Of a DNA stretch of 36,674 nt, positions 1 to 10,601 are shown piece after piece. The stretch is from Legionella waltersii. GTDB lineage: Bacteria; Pseudomonadota; Gammaproteobacteria; Legionellales; Legionellaceae. Below the pieces are notes generated by a model. That model was not told where the DNA came from and did not search any database. It saw only the letters and a program-made list of their open reading frames with translations. Position 1 is the stretch's first letter. Each line of letters opens with the position of its first letter. The stretch lies in the NCBI RefSeq assembly GCF_001468085.1, contig NZ_LNZB01000051.1, positions 1 through 36,674 on the forward strand. The letters are read 5' to 3'. The position numbers were made by a program, and so were the translations under genes.

Positions 1-172
1 CTAGGATTTGATTCAGACAGCAAAGAAGAAACCGAGCCGCGCGCGTCAGCAAGCGGAGCGATGCGGGGCGTATAGAAGAACCTAATGACACCGCTTAAGG
101 CATCGCCATTAGGCGAAGAACCCGACTTTGGGTATAAATACCCCATTTAAAAAATGAGTCGATCCCTCAGCC
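1..172. repeat. GC-rich, structured intergenic DNA beyond pnp
   Basis: No credible coding region. Bases about 35-70 are far richer in G+C than the surrounding AT-rich genome. An 8-base direct repeat, GAAGAACC, occurs at 75-82 and 115-122, exactly 40 bases apart. A 7-bp inverted repeat CCTAATG/CATTAGG lies at 81-87 and 107-113, between them. A short GGGTA/TACCC hairpin follows near 130-143. The arrangement resembles a dispersed intergenic repeat of REP type, but one copy cannot prove that. Confidence 0.4.
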
Positions 173-216
173 GTAAGGGAGCGGATAAGAAAGAATCCGG
201 TTATCCGCTCCCTTAC
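173..216 (-). terminator. Large hairpin downstream of pnp
   Basis: A perfect 16-bp inverted repeat has arms GTAAGGGAGCGGATAA at 173-188 and its complement at 201-216, with a 12-base loop. It begins 26 bases past the pnp stop. No U-run follows the stem directly. Six T residues on the minus strand (149-154) follow a weak TGAG/CTCA stem (155-169), so termination may occur there. The big stem may instead protect the 3' end of the mRNA or be part of the adjoining repeat. Confidence 0.5.
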
Positions 217-241
217 AGTCGCGGCCGGATCTTTTAATGAC

Positions 242-2434
242 TTACTCTTCTTCTGAAGACTTAGGATGAGCGACAGCAAGCTCTTCTGAATCGATGGCAG
301 TAGCAGATTCCTCGACCATTTCAACCTGATTTTGTTCTGATTGTGGATCAGTTCCTTGTGGTTTATCTTTCCACTCCAACTTCACTCGGCCTTGTTTATC
401 GATGCCAGCAACGAAGACTTCTATATCTTGTCCTTCTTGTAGAATGCTTTCTACTTTTTGTGATCTATCACTGCAAATTTGCGAAATATGCAATAAACCA
501 TCTTTACCTGGTAATAAATTGATAAAGGCTCCAAAGTCCACTATTTTACTTACTTTACCCTGATAAGTTTGTCCTACTTCAATTTCAGCAACAAGAAGTT
601 TAATCTGTCTTTGTGCTTCTTCTAATGCCATTTTATCTGGAGAGAATAATTGGACCACCCCTGAATCATCAATGTCTATTGCTACACCAGTGCTATCAAT
701 TAACCCTTTAATAGTAGCCCCACCTTTACCAATGATAGTACGGATTTTGTCTTCAGCTACTTTCATTGTTGTAATTCTTGGTGCATGCTCAGATAATTCA
801 GCTCGAGGTTCTGCCAAGGCATTGTTCATTACTCCAAGAATATGCATGCGACCTGCTAAAGCTTGATCTAAAGCTTGTTCCATAATCTCATTCGTAATTC
901 CTGAAATTTTGATGTCCATTTGCAAGGCAGTGATTCCATTTTCAGTTCCAGCCACTTTGAAATCCATATCGCCTAAATGATCTTCATCACCTAAGATATC
1001 TGTTAATACAGCAAATCGCTCCCCTTCCTTGATCAGGCCCATTGCAACACCAGCAACAGGAGCTTTTAATGGGACACCAGCATCCATTAAGGCTAAACTA
1101 GTTCCGCAAACTGTTGCCATGGAGCTTGAACCATTAGATTCCGTAATTTCAGAAACAACTCTCAGCACATATGGAAATTCACTGGCTTCAGGAAGAACAG
1201 CTAATAAAGCGCGTTTTGCCAAACGTCCATGACCAATTTCACGTCGCTTAGGACTGCCTACCTGACCAGTTTCACCAACGGAATAGGGTGGGAAATTGTA
1301 ATGCAGCATAAAGCGATCTTTACTTTCGCCAGAAATGCCATCAAGCATCTGTGCATCACGCTCATTACCTAGTGTTGCTACAACGATCGCTTGGGTTTCG
1401 CCTCTGGTAAACAAACAAGATCCGTGGGTTCTTTCAAGACATTTTGTACGGACAGCAATTGGTCGTACTGTTTTATGATCACGGCCATCAATTCGTGGTT
1501 CGCCATCTAAAATACGATTCCTAACAATGGAGCTTTCCAAAGAACCAAACATACCCGCAATGACTTCTGCTTTTAGTTCATCATTTTCTGCAGTTAGTGC
1601 AGCAACCGTTTGTTCTCTTAGCTCATCTAAGCGTTGGTAACGTTGTTGTTTGTCTTTAATTAAATAGGCTTCTTCAACTTCTTTGCGAGCAATTTGAGAT
1701 ACTCTTTCTTGCAGAACAGTATCTATTTCAGGTGCTTGCCATTCAATTTGTTGCTTACCAACTGCTGTTGCCATTTCTTCAATAGCTTTTATCACCCCTT
1801 TCATCATTTCATGGCCGAACATCATTGCACCACGCATGATGTCCTCACTTAATTCTTTCGCTTCTGACTCAACCATCAAGATAGCATCTTTGGTTCCAGC
1901 GATGACTAAATCAAGCTTAGAATCAGTTAGTTCCTTTCTACTAGGATTTAAAAGATAGATACCGTCTTTATAACCGACTCTTGCAGCACCAATCGGACCA
2001 TTGAAAGGAACACCAGAAATTGCCAGGGCAGCTGACGCAGCTATCATAGAAACGATGTCAGGTGAAACATCGGGATTTAATGAAAGTACTGTTGCAATGA
2101 CTTGAACTTCATTATGGAAGTTATCCGGAAACAGTGGACGAATAGGTCTGTCAATCAAACGAGATATTAATGTTTCGTTATCAGATGGCCTACCTTCGCG
2201 CTTTGTAAAACCACCAGGTATTTTACCTGCAGCATAAAACTTCTCTTGGTAGTTTACTGTTAAAGGAAAAAAGTCATTGTTTTCCCCGCCATCCTTTTTC
2301 CAAACCACAGTAACCAGAACCTGAGTGCCATTCATGTTGGCCATTACAGCACCATCAGCCTGTCTAGCCACTTCCCCTGTTTCTAATACTAAAGTATGCT
2401 CGCCTAATACAATTTCTCTAATAATTTTTGCCAC
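242..2434 (-). CDS. pnp: Polyribonucleotide nucleotidyltransferase (PNPase)
   Basis: Phosphorolytic 3'-to-5' exoribonuclease of mRNA decay, a trimer that associates with the RNase E degradosome in many gammaproteobacteria. The 730-residue length fits the family (711 in E. coli). Two RNase PH-like domains are visible. The second contains the conserved stretch from [18 protein letters not shown] (about 365) to [14 protein letters not shown], and the catalytic region [20 protein letters not shown] (about 490-510). The C-terminus has a KH domain with the IIGKGG loop (about 567-572) and an S1 domain (about 620-690, VDFGAFINL). The start is GTG, preceded by GAGGA seven bases upstream. It is the last gene of the rimP-nusA-infB cluster, behind the rpsO terminator, as in E. 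coli. In E. coli PNPase autoregulates through RNase III cleavage of its leader; no such stem is obvious here beyond the terminator. Confidence 0.98.
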   Translation of the reverse strand: MAKIIREIVLGEHTLVLETGEVARQADGAVMANMNGTQVLVTVVWKKDGGENNDFFPLTVNYQEKFYAAGKIPGGFTKREGRPSDNETLISRLIDRPIRPLFPDNFHNEVQVIATVLSLNPDVSPDIVSMIAASAALAISGVPFNGPIGAARVGYKDGIYLLNPSRKELTDSKLDLVIAGTKDAILMVESEAKELSEDIMRGAMMFGHEMMKGVIKAIEEMATAVGKQQIEWQAPEIDTVLQERVSQIARKEVEEAYLIKDKQQRYQRLDELREQTVAALTAENDELKAEVIAGMFGSLESSIVRNRILDGEPRIDGRDHKTVRPIAVRTKCLERTHGSCLFTRGETQAIVVATLGNERDAQMLDGISGESKDRFMLHYNFPPYSVGETGQVGSPKRREIGHGRLAKRALLAVLPEASEFPYVLRVVSEITESNGSSSMATVCGTSLALMDAGVPLKAPVAGVAMGLIKEGERFAVLTDILGDEDHLGDMDFKVAGTENGITALQMDIKISGITNEIMEQALDQALAGRMHILGVMNNALAEPRAELSEHAPRITTMKVAEDKIRTIIGKGGATIKGLIDSTGVAIDIDDSGVVQLFSPDKMALEEAQRQIKLLVAEIEVGQTYQGKVSKIVDFGAFINLLPGKDGLLHISQICSDRSQKVESILQEGQDIEVFVAGIDKQGRVKLEWKDKPQGTDPQSEQNQVEMVEESATAIDSEELAVAHPKSSEEE

Positions 2435-2462
2435 GAACTGTTCCTCATTTGTCAGTACAATG

Positions 2463-2493
2463 AAAAAAAAGGCGCAGAATACTGCGCCTTTTT
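2463..2493 (-). terminator. Rho-independent terminator between rpsO and pnp
   Basis: On the minus strand GGCGCAG, a 4-base loop and CTGCGCC form a 7-bp GC stem, lengthened by five A-T pairs and followed by eight T residues (2463-2470). It lies about 55 bases after the rpsO stop and 30 before the pnp start. It should end most rpsO transcripts while read-through feeds pnp, matching the t1 terminator arrangement known in E. coli. Confidence 0.9.
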
Positions 2494-2545
2494 AATTTAA
2501 ACTAGTGTTTTAAGTTGAAACGTCCCCATTGAGACTATTTCCTAA

Positions 2546-2821
2546 TTAATACGAATCTCTTAATCCAAGACTTTGAATTAAAGCTTTATAACGAGCTTCA
2601 TCGTTTCTCTTTAAATACTTTAAAAGTTTACGGCGCTTATTTACCAATTCTTGTAAACCACGTCTAGAATGGAAATCTTTTTTATTTATTTTGAAATGAG
2701 CAGTTAAGTACTCAATACGGCCTGTTATCAAAGATACTTGCACTTCAGGAGAACCAGTATCTTTATCACCACGTTTGTATTCTTCAACGATTTTTGCTTT
2801 ATCCGCGCTGTTTAGCGACAT
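2546..2821 (-). CDS. rpsO: 30S ribosomal protein S15
   Basis: Primary 16S rRNA-binding protein of the small-subunit platform. It binds helices 20-22 and helps recruit S6, S18 and S11. The 91 residues match the family (89 in E. coli). Hallmarks are [22 protein letters not shown] (about 22-43), the [21 protein letters not shown] core and the C-terminal [11 protein letters not shown]. The start is preceded by AGGAG with good spacing. A near-consensus promoter lies 45-73 bases upstream and a strong terminator follows, so rpsO can be expressed independently of the upstream truB read-through. In E. coli S15 represses its own translation through a leader pseudoknot; I could not confirm such a structure here. 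Confidence 0.98.
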   Translation of the reverse strand: MSLNSADKAKIVEEYKRGDKDTGSPEVQVSLITGRIEYLTAHFKINKKDFHSRRGLQELVNKRRKLLKYLKRNDEARYKALIQSLGLRDSY

Positions 2822-2865
2822 TATTTACTCCTGGAATTAAGCCAAGTATTTATTTAAAGGGGGAC

Positions 2866-2894
2866 ATTTTACCAAGGCATCACAAACGAAACAA
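2866..2894 (-). promoter_or_regulatory. Predicted sigma-70 promoter of rpsO
   Basis: On the minus strand TTGTTT (2889-2894), a 17-base spacer and TAAAAT (2866-2871) form a near-consensus -35/-10 pair between truB and rpsO, leaving a leader of about 35-40 bases. This matches the known internal promoter before rpsO in E. coli. Confidence 0.65.
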
Positions 2895-2939
2895 GTGTTG
2901 CGCTAAAATTTGTTTAAAAAAATATAACTGTGATTAAGC

Positions 2940-3851
2940 CTAGAAGGCCATCAACCGCTTCGCTTTTATCTGACATTGATTAAAATATTCACCTATACCG
3001 ATAAATTGCATTTGTTCATTATATAAACGCACGTTTTCATTTTCATTCATTGATTCAGAGCAACGAACAATCCTGCCTTGACGGATTGCATTGATTTCCT
3101 CAGCCGATAACGTAATGAAAGGTAAGTAGTTAATTGCCCTATCCATCGATATTAAACAGTTCATTCTCTGGGATGGGGTCATTGTTGCGAGTTCATCCAA
3201 AGTGTACATTGCACTCGTCTCAAAACCTGCCGTGTAAACACGATGCAATTGAGTGACGTGTGCCCCAATCCCAATTGTTTCTCCAATATCTTCCACCAAA
3301 TTTCTAATATAGGTCCCTTTGCTACAAGTCACTGTCAAAGAAAAATTGTTTCCATCAAATTGAGTAAGATCTAACTGGCTAATTTGTATGTCCCTGGCTT
3401 CACGTTCAATCTCAATTCCATTTCTGGCTAATCGATACAGTGGAACACCATTATGTTTTAGGGCGGAGAACATCGATGGAACTTGTTTGCTGTGCCCAAG
3501 GTATTGCTGCAATGCTCCTTTAAGTTCATCTTGCGAAACAAAAAACTCCTCTGTCTGTGAAATTATCTCACCCGTTGAGTCCGCTGTATTAGTCTTTATA
3601 CCCAAAAGACCTGTGGTTTGGTAACACTTATCAGCATCTAGAAGGTACTGGCAAATTTTAGTTGCTTCCCCGAAACAAACGGGCAACATACCCGTAGCTA
3701 AAGGATCCAAGCTCCCTGAATGGCCCGCTTTTTTTGCTCCAAAAAGATTTTTAGCCTTTTGCAGGGCTTTATTAGAGGTCATTCCTTGTGCTTTATTCAA
3801 TAATAAAATTCCATTGATTGGAGAATTCAGATTATTCGTCACTTTCTTCAT
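2940..3851 (-). CDS. truB: tRNA pseudouridine-55 synthase
   Basis: Isomerises U55 in the T-loop of elongator tRNAs to pseudouridine. The 303 residues fit the family. The N-terminus shows [18 protein letters not shown], then the catalytic motif [20 protein letters not shown] with nucleophile Asp49. Next come the conserved region around [19 protein letters not shown], the [16 protein letters not shown] segment (lower-case numbering about 180-195) and a C-terminal PUA-like part. The start codon overlaps the end of rbfA by 20 bases, so translation is probably coupled. It precedes rpsO in the conserved order infB-rbfA-truB-rpsO-pnp. Confidence 0.97.
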   Translation of the reverse strand: MKKVTNNLNSPINGILLLNKAQGMTSNKALQKAKNLFGAKKAGHSGSLDPLATGMLPVCFGEATKICQYLLDADKCYQTTGLLGIKTNTADSTGEIISQTEEFFVSQDELKGALQQYLGHSKQVPSMFSALKHNGVPLYRLARNGIEIEREARDIQISQLDLTQFDGNNFSLTVTCSKGTYIRNLVEDIGETIGIGAHVTQLHRVYTAGFETSAMYTLDELATMTPSQRMNCLISMDRAINYLPFITLSAEEINAIRQGRIVRCSESMNENENVRLYNEQMQFIGIGEYFNQCQIKAKRLMAF

Positions 3852-4203
3852 CTGATGTTTTAGGGTTTACTTCATCAATCAAGCGACTTAAGCGTTTACC
3901 ATACTCTATGGATTCATCGTAAATGAAATGGAGCTGAGGAACTGTTCGTAAGGTAATGCTGCGTGCTAAAGCTGATCGTAAATAGCTTGCTGCACCATTC
4001 AGTATGCTGAGGACTAACTGTTTATCTTCATTAATGACTGTAAAATAAACTTTAGCATGGCCTAAATCAGCAGCTACTTTTACTGCTGAAATAGTGACCA
4101 GGCCTTTTAATCGTGGATCTTTAATCTCTTGAGGAATTATTACAGATAATTTTCTCTGAATCATCTCTGCAATGCGATCTGTTCTTTTAAATGCGTTGCT
4201 CAT
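3832..4203 (-). CDS. rbfA: Ribosome-binding factor A
   Basis: Small KH-fold cold-shock and assembly factor that binds immature 30S subunits near helix 1/28 and is needed for 16S 5'-end maturation. At 123 residues it is typical. The N-terminus [28 protein letters not shown], then [21 protein letters not shown] and [36 protein letters not shown] are family signatures. The gene starts two bases after the infB stop and its end overlaps the truB start by 20 bases, so the three are almost certainly translated from one message. The acidic tail DEESDE is unremarkable. Confidence 0.97.
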   Translation of the reverse strand: MSNAFKRTDRIAEMIQRKLSVIIPQEIKDPRLKGLVTISAVKVAADLGHAKVYFTVINEDKQLVLSILNGAASYLRSALARSITLRTVPQLHFIYDESIEYGKRLSRLIDEVNPKTSDEESDE

Positions 4204-4205
4204 AA

Positions 4206-6815
4206 TTATAAATCACGCTGAATTTCTACTGTCTCATACACTTCAATTAAATCACCAGGCTTAACGTCATTGTAATTTTTTACACCTATTCCACACTCAA
4301 AACCTTGGCGAACTTCAACAACATCATCTTTGAAGCGTCTAAGTGATTCAAGAGTACCTTCGTAGATAACGACGTTAGAACGAAGTACCCTAATTGGGTT
4401 ATTACGTTTGACGTTTCCTTCAACAACCATACAACCTGCAATAGCGCCAATTTTTGGCGATTTGAACACATCACGTACTTCAGCAATACCTACAATTTCT
4501 TCTTTAAATTGTGGTGCTAACATACCTGTTAGAGCACCTTTTATCTGATCGACAATGTCATAAATGACGCTGTAATAATGCAAAGACACAGATTCTTGTT
4601 CTGCAAGTCGTTTACCGGCACTATCTGCCCTGACGTTAAATCCAATTAAAATAGCACTTGAAGCAATCGCCAAGTGAACATCAGATTCTGTAATCCCACC
4701 AACACCACTTGAAATGACTTCAACTTTGACTTCGTCCGTTGAAAGCTTAACTAAGGCATCAGCAATCGCTTCCAAGGAACCTTGTACATCCGCTTTTAAC
4801 ACGATGTTCAATACCTTAGACTCACCTGCAGCCATATTTTCCATGATACCTTCGATAGAAGACTTTTGTCTGCGTGCAAGTTTCACGTCACGGAATTTAC
4901 CCTGTCTGAATAATGCAACTTCACGAGCTCTTTTCTCGTCAGATACTACCACAGCCTCATCGCCCGCATGTGGGATTGCCGATAGACCAAGTACCTCTAC
5001 TGGGATAGAAGGACCGGCACTCTCAACCAAGTCACCATTATCTCCAACTAAAGCTCTTACACGGCCATATTGGAATCCTGCTAAAATAATATCCCCTTTG
5101 TTCAAGGTTCCGCTTTGAACTAACACAGTGGCAACTGGACCTCTACCCTTATCCAAACGAGATTCAATAACTACGCCTTTAGCCGCTCCATCAACAACCG
5201 CAGTTAATTCTAATACCTCTGATTGCAATAAAATGGCATCTAACAACTCGTCAATTCCCATGCCTGATTTTGCAGAAATATTGACAAACATCGTATCGCC
5301 ACCCCATGCCTCGGGTATAACCTCATGGACTGTTAACTCATTCATAACTCGGTCTGGATCAGCATCGGGCTTATCCATTTTATTAATTGCAACAATAATT
5401 GGTACTTTTGCAGCTTTTGCATGTTGTATAGCTTCTATAGTCTGTGGCTTTACTCCATCATCAGCTGCTACTATCAATACAACGATATCAGTGGCTTGAG
5501 CTCCACGTGCTCTCATTGCTGTAAATGCAGCATGCCCCGGTGTATCCAAAAAGGTAATATCTCCTTTAGGAGTACTGACGTGGTAAGCACCAATGTGTTG
5601 GGTAATACCTCCAGCCTCGCCTGCAGCAACTTTTGTTCGACGGATATAGTCGAGTAGGGATGTTTTACCATGGTCGACATGTCCCATGATAGTAACAACC
5701 GGTGCACGAGATTCAGTTCTGCTTCCTACAGATAAAGTTTCACCAAGATCGGTCTCAATAGCATCTTCTTTGATAATGACCGGCTTATGTCCCATTTCTT
5801 CAACAACGATAACTGCTGTTTCTTGATCAATCACCTGGTTAATAGTAGCCATAGCCCCTAAAGACATCATTACTTTAATGACTTCTGCGGCTTTCACAGA
5901 CATACGCTTTGCTAATTCTGCAACTGTAATGGTTTCAGGTATTGATACATCCTTCACGATTGGTGCTGTCGGTAATGCAAACCCATGCGTTAATGTTTCC
6001 TCAGCTTCTCTGTATTTATCTGATTTTTCATTAAGCTTACGTTTCTTAAATTTACTTCGTCCACCTCGTCGATGCGAATCAGTTTCTTCATCTTCAGCTT
6101 CAAAGACTTGATATTTTGGTTTTTTCTTAACTTTCTTGTAGTCTGAAGTTTCTGATTCAGGTTGCATGGATTCAGAGTGCTTCTTTTTACTTGGTTTTTC
6201 TGTTTTAGATTCTTCTCTACGTTGTTCTACAGCTGGTCCTTGTTCGGAGCTTTCCTGTACATTAGTTTCCACTAATGGAATTTCTTCCTCATGAGTATTG
6301 ATGATATCTTCTGATCTGGTTTGCTCTTCTATAGTGGTTTCTTTATGAGCTTCATCAGCAAGAGTTGCATTTACTTCATCCTGATTTTGATCCTTTGGTT
6401 GCTCTACGACTACCTCTTGAATCTCTGTATTTTCGATCTCAGGTTCGTGATCTATTACTTCTTCAACTGCTAGGACCTTAGTTTCATCAATCTCAGGTTG
6501 TTCTTGAATCGTGCTGCGCTTGACGAAAGTCTTCTTCTTGCGTACCTCAATATTTACAGTCTTTCCAGTGTGTGCATCATGTCCAACAGTAACCTGAGAC
6601 AAGCTTTTGCGTCTTAATGTTATGCGTTCAGGAGCGACAGCAGTGCTACGGCTAGAACTACTCTTTAAATGATTTAGTAGAATCCGTTTTTGCTCTTCAT
6701 TCACAGTCTGTTGATCATCATTAAATGACAATCCTGCTTCCTGTAACTGGTTCAATAAGCGTTCAACCGGAATTCCAACGACTTGTGCTAATTGCTTAAC
6801 CGTCACATCCGCCAT
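4206..6815 (-). CDS. infB: Translation initiation factor IF-2
   Basis: GTPase that delivers fMet-tRNA to the 30S subunit and promotes 50S joining. The 869 residues show an N-terminal IF2_N domain (1-52), a charged low-complexity Glu/Lys-rich linker (about 90-270) and a second IF2_N-like domain (about 292-345, [22 protein letters not shown]). The G domain has G1 GHVDHGKT (about 378-385), G3 DTPGHAAF and G4 NKMD (about 479). Domains II, III and IV follow, ending in the fMet-tRNA-binding part ([19 protein letters not shown]). AGAGGA precedes the ATG. The gene follows nusA after a 97-base gap and abuts rbfA. E. coli makes shorter IF-2 forms from internal starts; I cannot confirm or exclude these here. 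Confidence 0.98.
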   Translation of the reverse strand: MADVTVKQLAQVVGIPVERLLNQLQEAGLSFNDDQQTVNEEQKRILLNHLKSSSSRSTAVAPERITLRRKSLSQVTVGHDAHTGKTVNIEVRKKKTFVKRSTIQEQPEIDETKVLAVEEVIDHEPEIENTEIQEVVVEQPKDQNQDEVNATLADEAHKETTIEEQTRSEDIINTHEEEIPLVETNVQESSEQGPAVEQRREESKTEKPSKKKHSESMQPESETSDYKKVKKKPKYQVFEAEDEETDSHRRGGRSKFKKRKLNEKSDKYREAEETLTHGFALPTAPIVKDVSIPETITVAELAKRMSVKAAEVIKVMMSLGAMATINQVIDQETAVIVVEEMGHKPVIIKEDAIETDLGETLSVGSRTESRAPVVTIMGHVDHGKTSLLDYIRRTKVAAGEAGGITQHIGAYHVSTPKGDITFLDTPGHAAFTAMRARGAQATDIVVLIVAADDGVKPQTIEAIQHAKAAKVPIIVAINKMDKPDADPDRVMNELTVHEVIPEAWGGDTMFVNISAKSGMGIDELLDAILLQSEVLELTAVVDGAAKGVVIESRLDKGRGPVATVLVQSGTLNKGDIILAGFQYGRVRALVGDNGDLVESAGPSIPVEVLGLSAIPHAGDEAVVVSDEKRAREVALFRQGKFRDVKLARRQKSSIEGIMENMAAGESKVLNIVLKADVQGSLEAIADALVKLSTDEVKVEVISSGVGGITESDVHLAIASSAILIGFNVRADSAGKRLAEQESVSLHYYSVIYDIVDQIKGALTGMLAPQFKEEIVGIAEVRDVFKSPKIGAIAGCMVVEGNVKRNNPIRVLRSNVVIYEGTLESLRRFKDDVVEVRQGFECGIGVKNYNDVKPGDLIEVYETVEIQRDL

Positions 6816-6878
6816 AGTTTAATCCTCTCTCAGCACCTTTAATGTAAAGCTGCATACATTTTATTTACTGCCAATATG

Positions 6879-6895
6879 ATAACTTTAAAAGTTAT
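6879..6895. repeat. AT-rich palindrome between nusA and infB
   Basis: A perfect 8-bp inverted repeat, ATAACTTT/AAAGTTAT, around a single central base in the 97-base nusA-infB spacer. There is no U-run, so it is not a terminator. It could be a weak RNA processing site or chance in AT-rich DNA. Confidence 0.35.
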
Positions 6896-6912
6896 TCAGC
6901 ACGTTCACCTAA

Positions 6913-8391
6913 TTATTGAAACCAGGGTTCTCTAGCTTTCATAATTAAGGCTCCTGCTTTTTCTTCACTAATCCCCTGGATTTCCATCAGCTCATCGACA
7001 GATTGCTCTGCCAACTCTTCCATTGAAGTAATTCCCTTTTGGGCTAGCTTGTTTGCTAGATCTTCTGTCATCCCTTCCATGCCTAATAGTGAGTCATCTG
7101 GCATACCAGAAGATCCTATACCTGAAGAAAGAGCCATTGTTAGTAAGGTGTCATTAGCTCTATTTCTCAGCTCCTCAACAATTTCCTCGTCAAACTCTTC
7201 AATCGCTAAAAGTTCTTCTTTGGGGACATAAGCTATTTCTTCTAGAGATGAAAATCCATGTGCAACCAACAACGACGCTAATTCTTCATCAATTTCTAAA
7301 GCTGAAGTAAATAATTTAACTATTTTGCTCGATTCTTCCTGATTTTTATTTTCAAACTCATCCGTGGTCATTACATTGAGCGTCCATCCAGTAAGCTGGC
7401 TTGCTAACCTAACATTCTGACCATTACGACCAATCGCTTGGGACAATTGTTCTTTAGATACCGCTAGATCCATGGTGTGAGTATCTTCGTCAACAACAAT
7501 TGACGTAATATCTGCTGGAGCCATTGCATTAATAACCAACTGAGCGGGGTTGTCATCCCAAAGAATAATATCAACTCTTTCGCCGCCTAATTCACTGGAT
7601 ACAGCTTGGACCCGTGCACCACGCATACCCACGCAAGCACCAATTGGATCAATGCGTCCATCGTTTGTTTTGACAGCAATCTTAGCTCTGTTACCTGGAT
7701 CTCTAGCCGCTGCTTTAATATCGATAATGTTCTCACCAATTTCAGGTACTTCAATACGAAATAGTTCAATTAACATCTCATTTCGAATACGGCTTACAAA
7801 CAATTGAGGACCTCTTGCTTGCGGAGTAAGCTCGTAAAGATAAGCACGCACTCTATCGTTGGGTCGAAACATTTCATGAGGCAACATTTCTGTTCTTGGT
7901 AGAAAGGCTTCTGCTTTGCCACCTAAATCAATAATAATATTGTCTCTTGTTACTTTTTTAACAGTACCATATACCAATTGGCCAAGCTTACTTCTAAACT
8001 GATCGATTACTAATTCTCGCTCCGCTTCTCTAACCTTTTGCATAATGACTTGGCGTGCAGCTTGAGCTTCAATTCTTCCAAACTCAATAGATGGAATAGA
8101 TTCTTCAATACGTTCGCCAATTTTTATAGATGGGCAGCGTTCTTTTGCCTGATCTAAAGTCAATTGATGTTCTGGGAATTCTAAATCTTCGTCATTTACA
8201 ACATCCCAGTAGCGGTATGTTTCATACTCACCTGTTTTAGAGTCTAGTTTAATGCGAACACCTATATCTAAACCTACTATTTTCCTGGTTGCTGATTCGA
8301 GAGCAGCCTGGATGGCAAGTATTATGACTTCTTTGCTAACACCTCTTTCGTTGGATAATGCTTCAGCAACTAATAACAATTCTTTGCTCAT
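6913..8391 (-). CDS. nusA: Transcription termination/antitermination factor NusA
   Basis: RNA polymerase-binding elongation factor acting in pausing, termination and rRNA antitermination. The 492 residues contain the N-terminal RNAP-binding domain ([18 protein letters not shown]), an S1 domain (about 133-200, [25 protein letters not shown]), and two KH domains (about 230-345) with [29 protein letters not shown] and [21 protein letters not shown]. Two C-terminal acidic helix-hairpin repeats follow (about 360-425 and 440-492), as in E. coli, so the autoinhibitory C-terminus is complete. The start is preceded by GAGAGG. It begins 11 bases after the rimP stop, so the two are co-transcribed. Confidence 0.98.
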   Translation of the reverse strand: MSKELLLVAEALSNERGVSKEVIILAIQAALESATRKIVGLDIGVRIKLDSKTGEYETYRYWDVVNDEDLEFPEHQLTLDQAKERCPSIKIGERIEESIPSIEFGRIEAQAARQVIMQKVREAERELVIDQFRSKLGQLVYGTVKKVTRDNIIIDLGGKAEAFLPRTEMLPHEMFRPNDRVRAYLYELTPQARGPQLFVSRIRNEMLIELFRIEVPEIGENIIDIKAAARDPGNRAKIAVKTNDGRIDPIGACVGMRGARVQAVSSELGGERVDIILWDDNPAQLVINAMAPADITSIVVDEDTHTMDLAVSKEQLSQAIGRNGQNVRLASQLTGWTLNVMTTDEFENKNQEESSKIVKLFTSALEIDEELASLLVAHGFSSLEEIAYVPKEELLAIEEFDEEIVEELRNRANDTLLTMALSSGIGSSGMPDDSLLGMEGMTEDLANKLAQKGITSMEELAEQSVDELMEIQGISEEKAGALIMKAREPWFQ

Positions 8392-8402
8392 TGTTCGCCT
8401 CT

Positions 8403-8846
8403 CTAGACTGTCAAATATGCTCGCACAATATTTGAAATATATAATTCCTGATGTTCACCATTTATATCTAGAACTATTTCATTCTCATTAACTGCATGAA
8501 TAGTTCCGTGAAATTTACGCTTACCATTAACTGGTTTAAACACTTTTACATCGACTGCATGTCCAAGATATCTCTCATATTGCCAACTACTAAATAATGG
8601 ACGAGGAATTCCAGGTGATGAAATTTCTAAATTGTAGTTCCCTTGTATAGGATCCTCAACATCAAGTATCGCACTTACTTGTCTGCTAACTGCTTGACAA
8701 TCTTCTATACCAATACCATCCGATTTATCAATGTAAATTCTTAACAATGAGTGTTTACCTTGGGATAGGTATTCGCAACCCCAAAGTTCATAACCCATGT
8801 CATTGATACTGGGCTCTACAAGTCGTACTAACTCTTCATTGATCAT
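8403..8846 (-). CDS. rimP: Ribosome maturation factor RimP
   Basis: Small protein that binds pre-30S subunits and assists assembly of the S12/S19 region. At 147 residues it matches the family. Signatures are the N-terminal domain [42 protein letters not shown], the strongly conserved [15 protein letters not shown], and the C-terminal SH3-like domain ([14 protein letters not shown]). The first base run upstream of ATG lacks a clear Shine-Dalgarno; instead a terminator-like hairpin with a T-run ends 13 bases before the start. It lies between tRNA-fMet and nusA, the usual metY-rimP-nusA order. Confidence 0.96.
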   Translation of the reverse strand: MINEELVRLVEPSINDMGYELWGCEYLSQGKHSLLRIYIDKSDGIGIEDCQAVSRQVSAILDVEDPIQGNYNLEISSPGIPRPLFSSWQYERYLGHAVDVKVFKPVNGKRKFHGTIHAVNENEIVLDINGEHQELYISNIVRAYLTV

Positions 8847-8859
8847 AATATTTTAGAAC

Positions 8860-8880
8860 AAAAAAAGGGCGCATATGCCC
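8860..8880 (-). terminator. Attenuator-like hairpin just before rimP
   Basis: On the minus strand GGGC, a 6-base loop and GCCC are followed by seven T residues, ending 13 bases upstream of the rimP start. The stem is short (4 GC pairs). An alternative pairing through the internal palindrome GCATATGC is possible. It could attenuate read-through from the tRNA-fMet transcript into rimP-nusA-infB. Confidence 0.4.
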
Positions 8881-8928
8881 AAGCCTAGTTGGTGACTTAG
8901 AATCGCACAGGACCCAATTCAACATAAT

Positions 8929-8950
8929 AAAAAACCCCATAAATGGGGTT
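8929..8950 (-). terminator. Terminator after tRNA-fMet
   Basis: On the minus strand AACCCCA, a 4-base loop and TGGGGTT are followed by a T-run (six T residues, 8929-8934, counting stem-terminal Ts). It begins about 10 bases past the tRNA 3' end. Partial read-through would be needed for the tRNA promoter to supply rimP and downstream genes; no strong separate rimP promoter is apparent. Confidence 0.75.
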
Positions 8951-8959
8951 CTAATAAAT

Positions 8960-9036
<77 letters not shown>

Positions 9037-9049
9037 TCAACTGTTGCAA

Positions 9050-9078
9050 ATTATACTGATACTCAGCTGCATTAGCAA
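9050..9078 (-). promoter_or_regulatory. Strong promoter of tRNA-fMet and the nusA-infB operon
   Basis: On the minus strand TTGCTA (9073-9078), a 17-base spacer and a perfect TATAAT (9050-9055), ending 13 bases before the tRNA 5' end. This is the best sigma-70 promoter in the window and fits a tRNA gene with a very short leader. Confidence 0.8.
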
Positions 9079-9095
9079 GACATTTCGCGTGTCTT
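9077..9095 (-). terminator. Possible weak terminator of the nuo operon
   Basis: AAGACA/TGTCTT arms (9077-9082, 9090-9095) with a 7-base loop lie directly after the nuoN stop. No T-run follows, and the hairpin abuts the -35 box of the tRNA-fMet promoter, so it is weak as a terminator. Confidence 0.3.
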
Positions 9096-9101
9096 TCCTA
9101 A

Positions 9102-10544
9102 TTAATTTGTAAACGCATTGATGCAAGCAGCAATAAGTGCTCCTGGAAATATGCCTAAATACAGTAAAGACAAGCAGTTCATTGAATACAAAATTCCGCC
9201 AACTTTGCTTATTTCAAATTTAGTATCGTTAATAGGTTGATCAAAATACATGATTTTAACGATACGTAAATAATAATACGCACCTATGACAGTAAACATT
9301 AGGCCAACTACTGCCAACCATACCATGTGAGCATCTACTAAAGCCTTTAACACCCACAGCTTAGTGAAAAAGCCCACTGTAGGTGGAACTCCAGCCATGG
9401 AAAACATCACCAGTAGCATCATAAAGGCTATCCAAGGATTTCTACGATTTAGACCCTTGAGATCATCTATGTCATCTATTTCAATGCCGTGATTGGATAA
9501 GAGGACAATTAGACCAAAACCGGCAGCAGACATTAATGCATAGACCAAAATATAATACAGTGAAGCGGCATAACCTGCTGAACTTGCAGCTAAGATGCCA
9601 AAGAGTGCATAACCAATATGAGAGATTGCAGAATAAGCTAATAGTCTCTTAATTTTAGTTTGGATCACAGCTAATAAATTTCCTAGCCCAGTTGAAAGCA
9701 ATGCCAATACTAAAATGATTTGTTGCCATTGGGCAGTGATGTCTACCAAACCAATTGTTAAAATTCGTAACGCCATACCAATAGCAGCGATTTTTGGTGC
9801 GGTACTAATAAGTAATGTCACTGAGCTAGGCGCACCCTGATAGACATCGGGGGCCCACATATGGAATGGTACAGCCGCCAATTTAAATCCAACACCCGCA
9901 AGCACAAACACCATTGCAAAAGTAAACATCGTGTGCTCTCGTTGCCAGTTTGTTGAAATTGCACTGGCTATCTCTAATAAGTCCAGTTTACCTGTTGCAC
10001 CGTATATCAGGGACATGCCATACAACAACATTCCTGAAGCGATTGCCCCCATCACAAAATACTTGATGGCTGCTTCAGATGCATCACTATCAGTTCTTCG
10101 AATGGTGGTCATGGCGTACAGCGGCAATGACATCAATTCAAGACCTAAATACACTGTAAGCAGGGAGTGCGCTGAAACCAAAAGCATCATTCCTAAAGTA
10201 GAGAATAATCCTAATACATAATAATCGCCGGATGGGATTTGTCTTTCATCAATATAGTTCCTGGAATAGACGAAACTCAGTAAAACGGTAATATAAATAA
10301 AAAGCTTCATTAAGTGGGCTATATCATCACTAACAAACATGCCTTTAAAAATGAGTATTTTGAAATCACCAACGTACAAATAACTAACACACGCAGCTAA
10401 GACCAGACCTAAACAAACGATGTAATAAGCGATTGATTTAACCTTATTTTTTAAAAATAGATCTGCCAGCAAAGCGATACAAGCCGTGATCAACACAATC
10501 ATTTCAGGTATTGCTACATGGATATTTTCTAGTATTGCTATCAT
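9102..10544 (-). CDS. nuoN: NADH-quinone oxidoreductase subunit N
   Basis: Antiporter-like, proton-pumping membrane subunit of complex I. The 480 residues are almost entirely hydrophobic, consistent with about 14 transmembrane helices. Conserved charged elements are the glutamate helix [15 protein letters not shown] and the lysine segment [24 protein letters not shown], a hallmark of the Mrp-antiporter-like subunits. It is the last gene of the nuo operon; no strong terminator follows. A 57-base gap separates it from nuoM. Confidence 0.97.
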   Translation of the reverse strand: MIAILENIHVAIPEMIVLITACIALLADLFLKNKVKSIAYYIVCLGLVLAACVSYLYVGDFKILIFKGMFVSDDIAHLMKLFIYITVLLSFVYSRNYIDERQIPSGDYYVLGLFSTLGMMLLVSAHSLLTVYLGLELMSLPLYAMTTIRRTDSDASEAAIKYFVMGAIASGMLLYGMSLIYGATGKLDLLEIASAISTNWQREHTMFTFAMVFVLAGVGFKLAAVPFHMWAPDVYQGAPSSVTLLISTAPKIAAIGMALRILTIGLVDITAQWQQIILVLALLSTGLGNLLAVIQTKIKRLLAYSAISHIGYALFGILAASSAGYAASLYYILVYALMSAAGFGLIVLLSNHGIEIDDIDDLKGLNRRNPWIAFMMLLVMFSMAGVPPTVGFFTKLWVLKALVDAHMVWLAVVGLMFTVIGAYYYLRIVKIMYFDQPINDTKFEISKVGGILYSMNCLSLLYLGIFPGALIAACINAFTN

Positions 10545-10601
10545 ATTGTTTAACCTTGCTTTGGAACTTGATTGTTATATATCCCCAATCATTGCTCTAT
10601 G

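Noticed and set aside
1..241. CRISPR-like array at the left edge
   Set aside because: Only one 8-base repeat pair is present; no regular repeats of array length and no cas genes in the window.
3832..3851. Possible frameshift joining rbfA and truB
   Set aside because: Both proteins have complete, family-typical ends; the 20-base overlap is ordinary translational coupling.
4714..5499. Plus-strand open frames opposite infB
   Set aside because: They are antisense shadows of the IF-2 G domain and domains II-III; low-complexity products, no independent signals.
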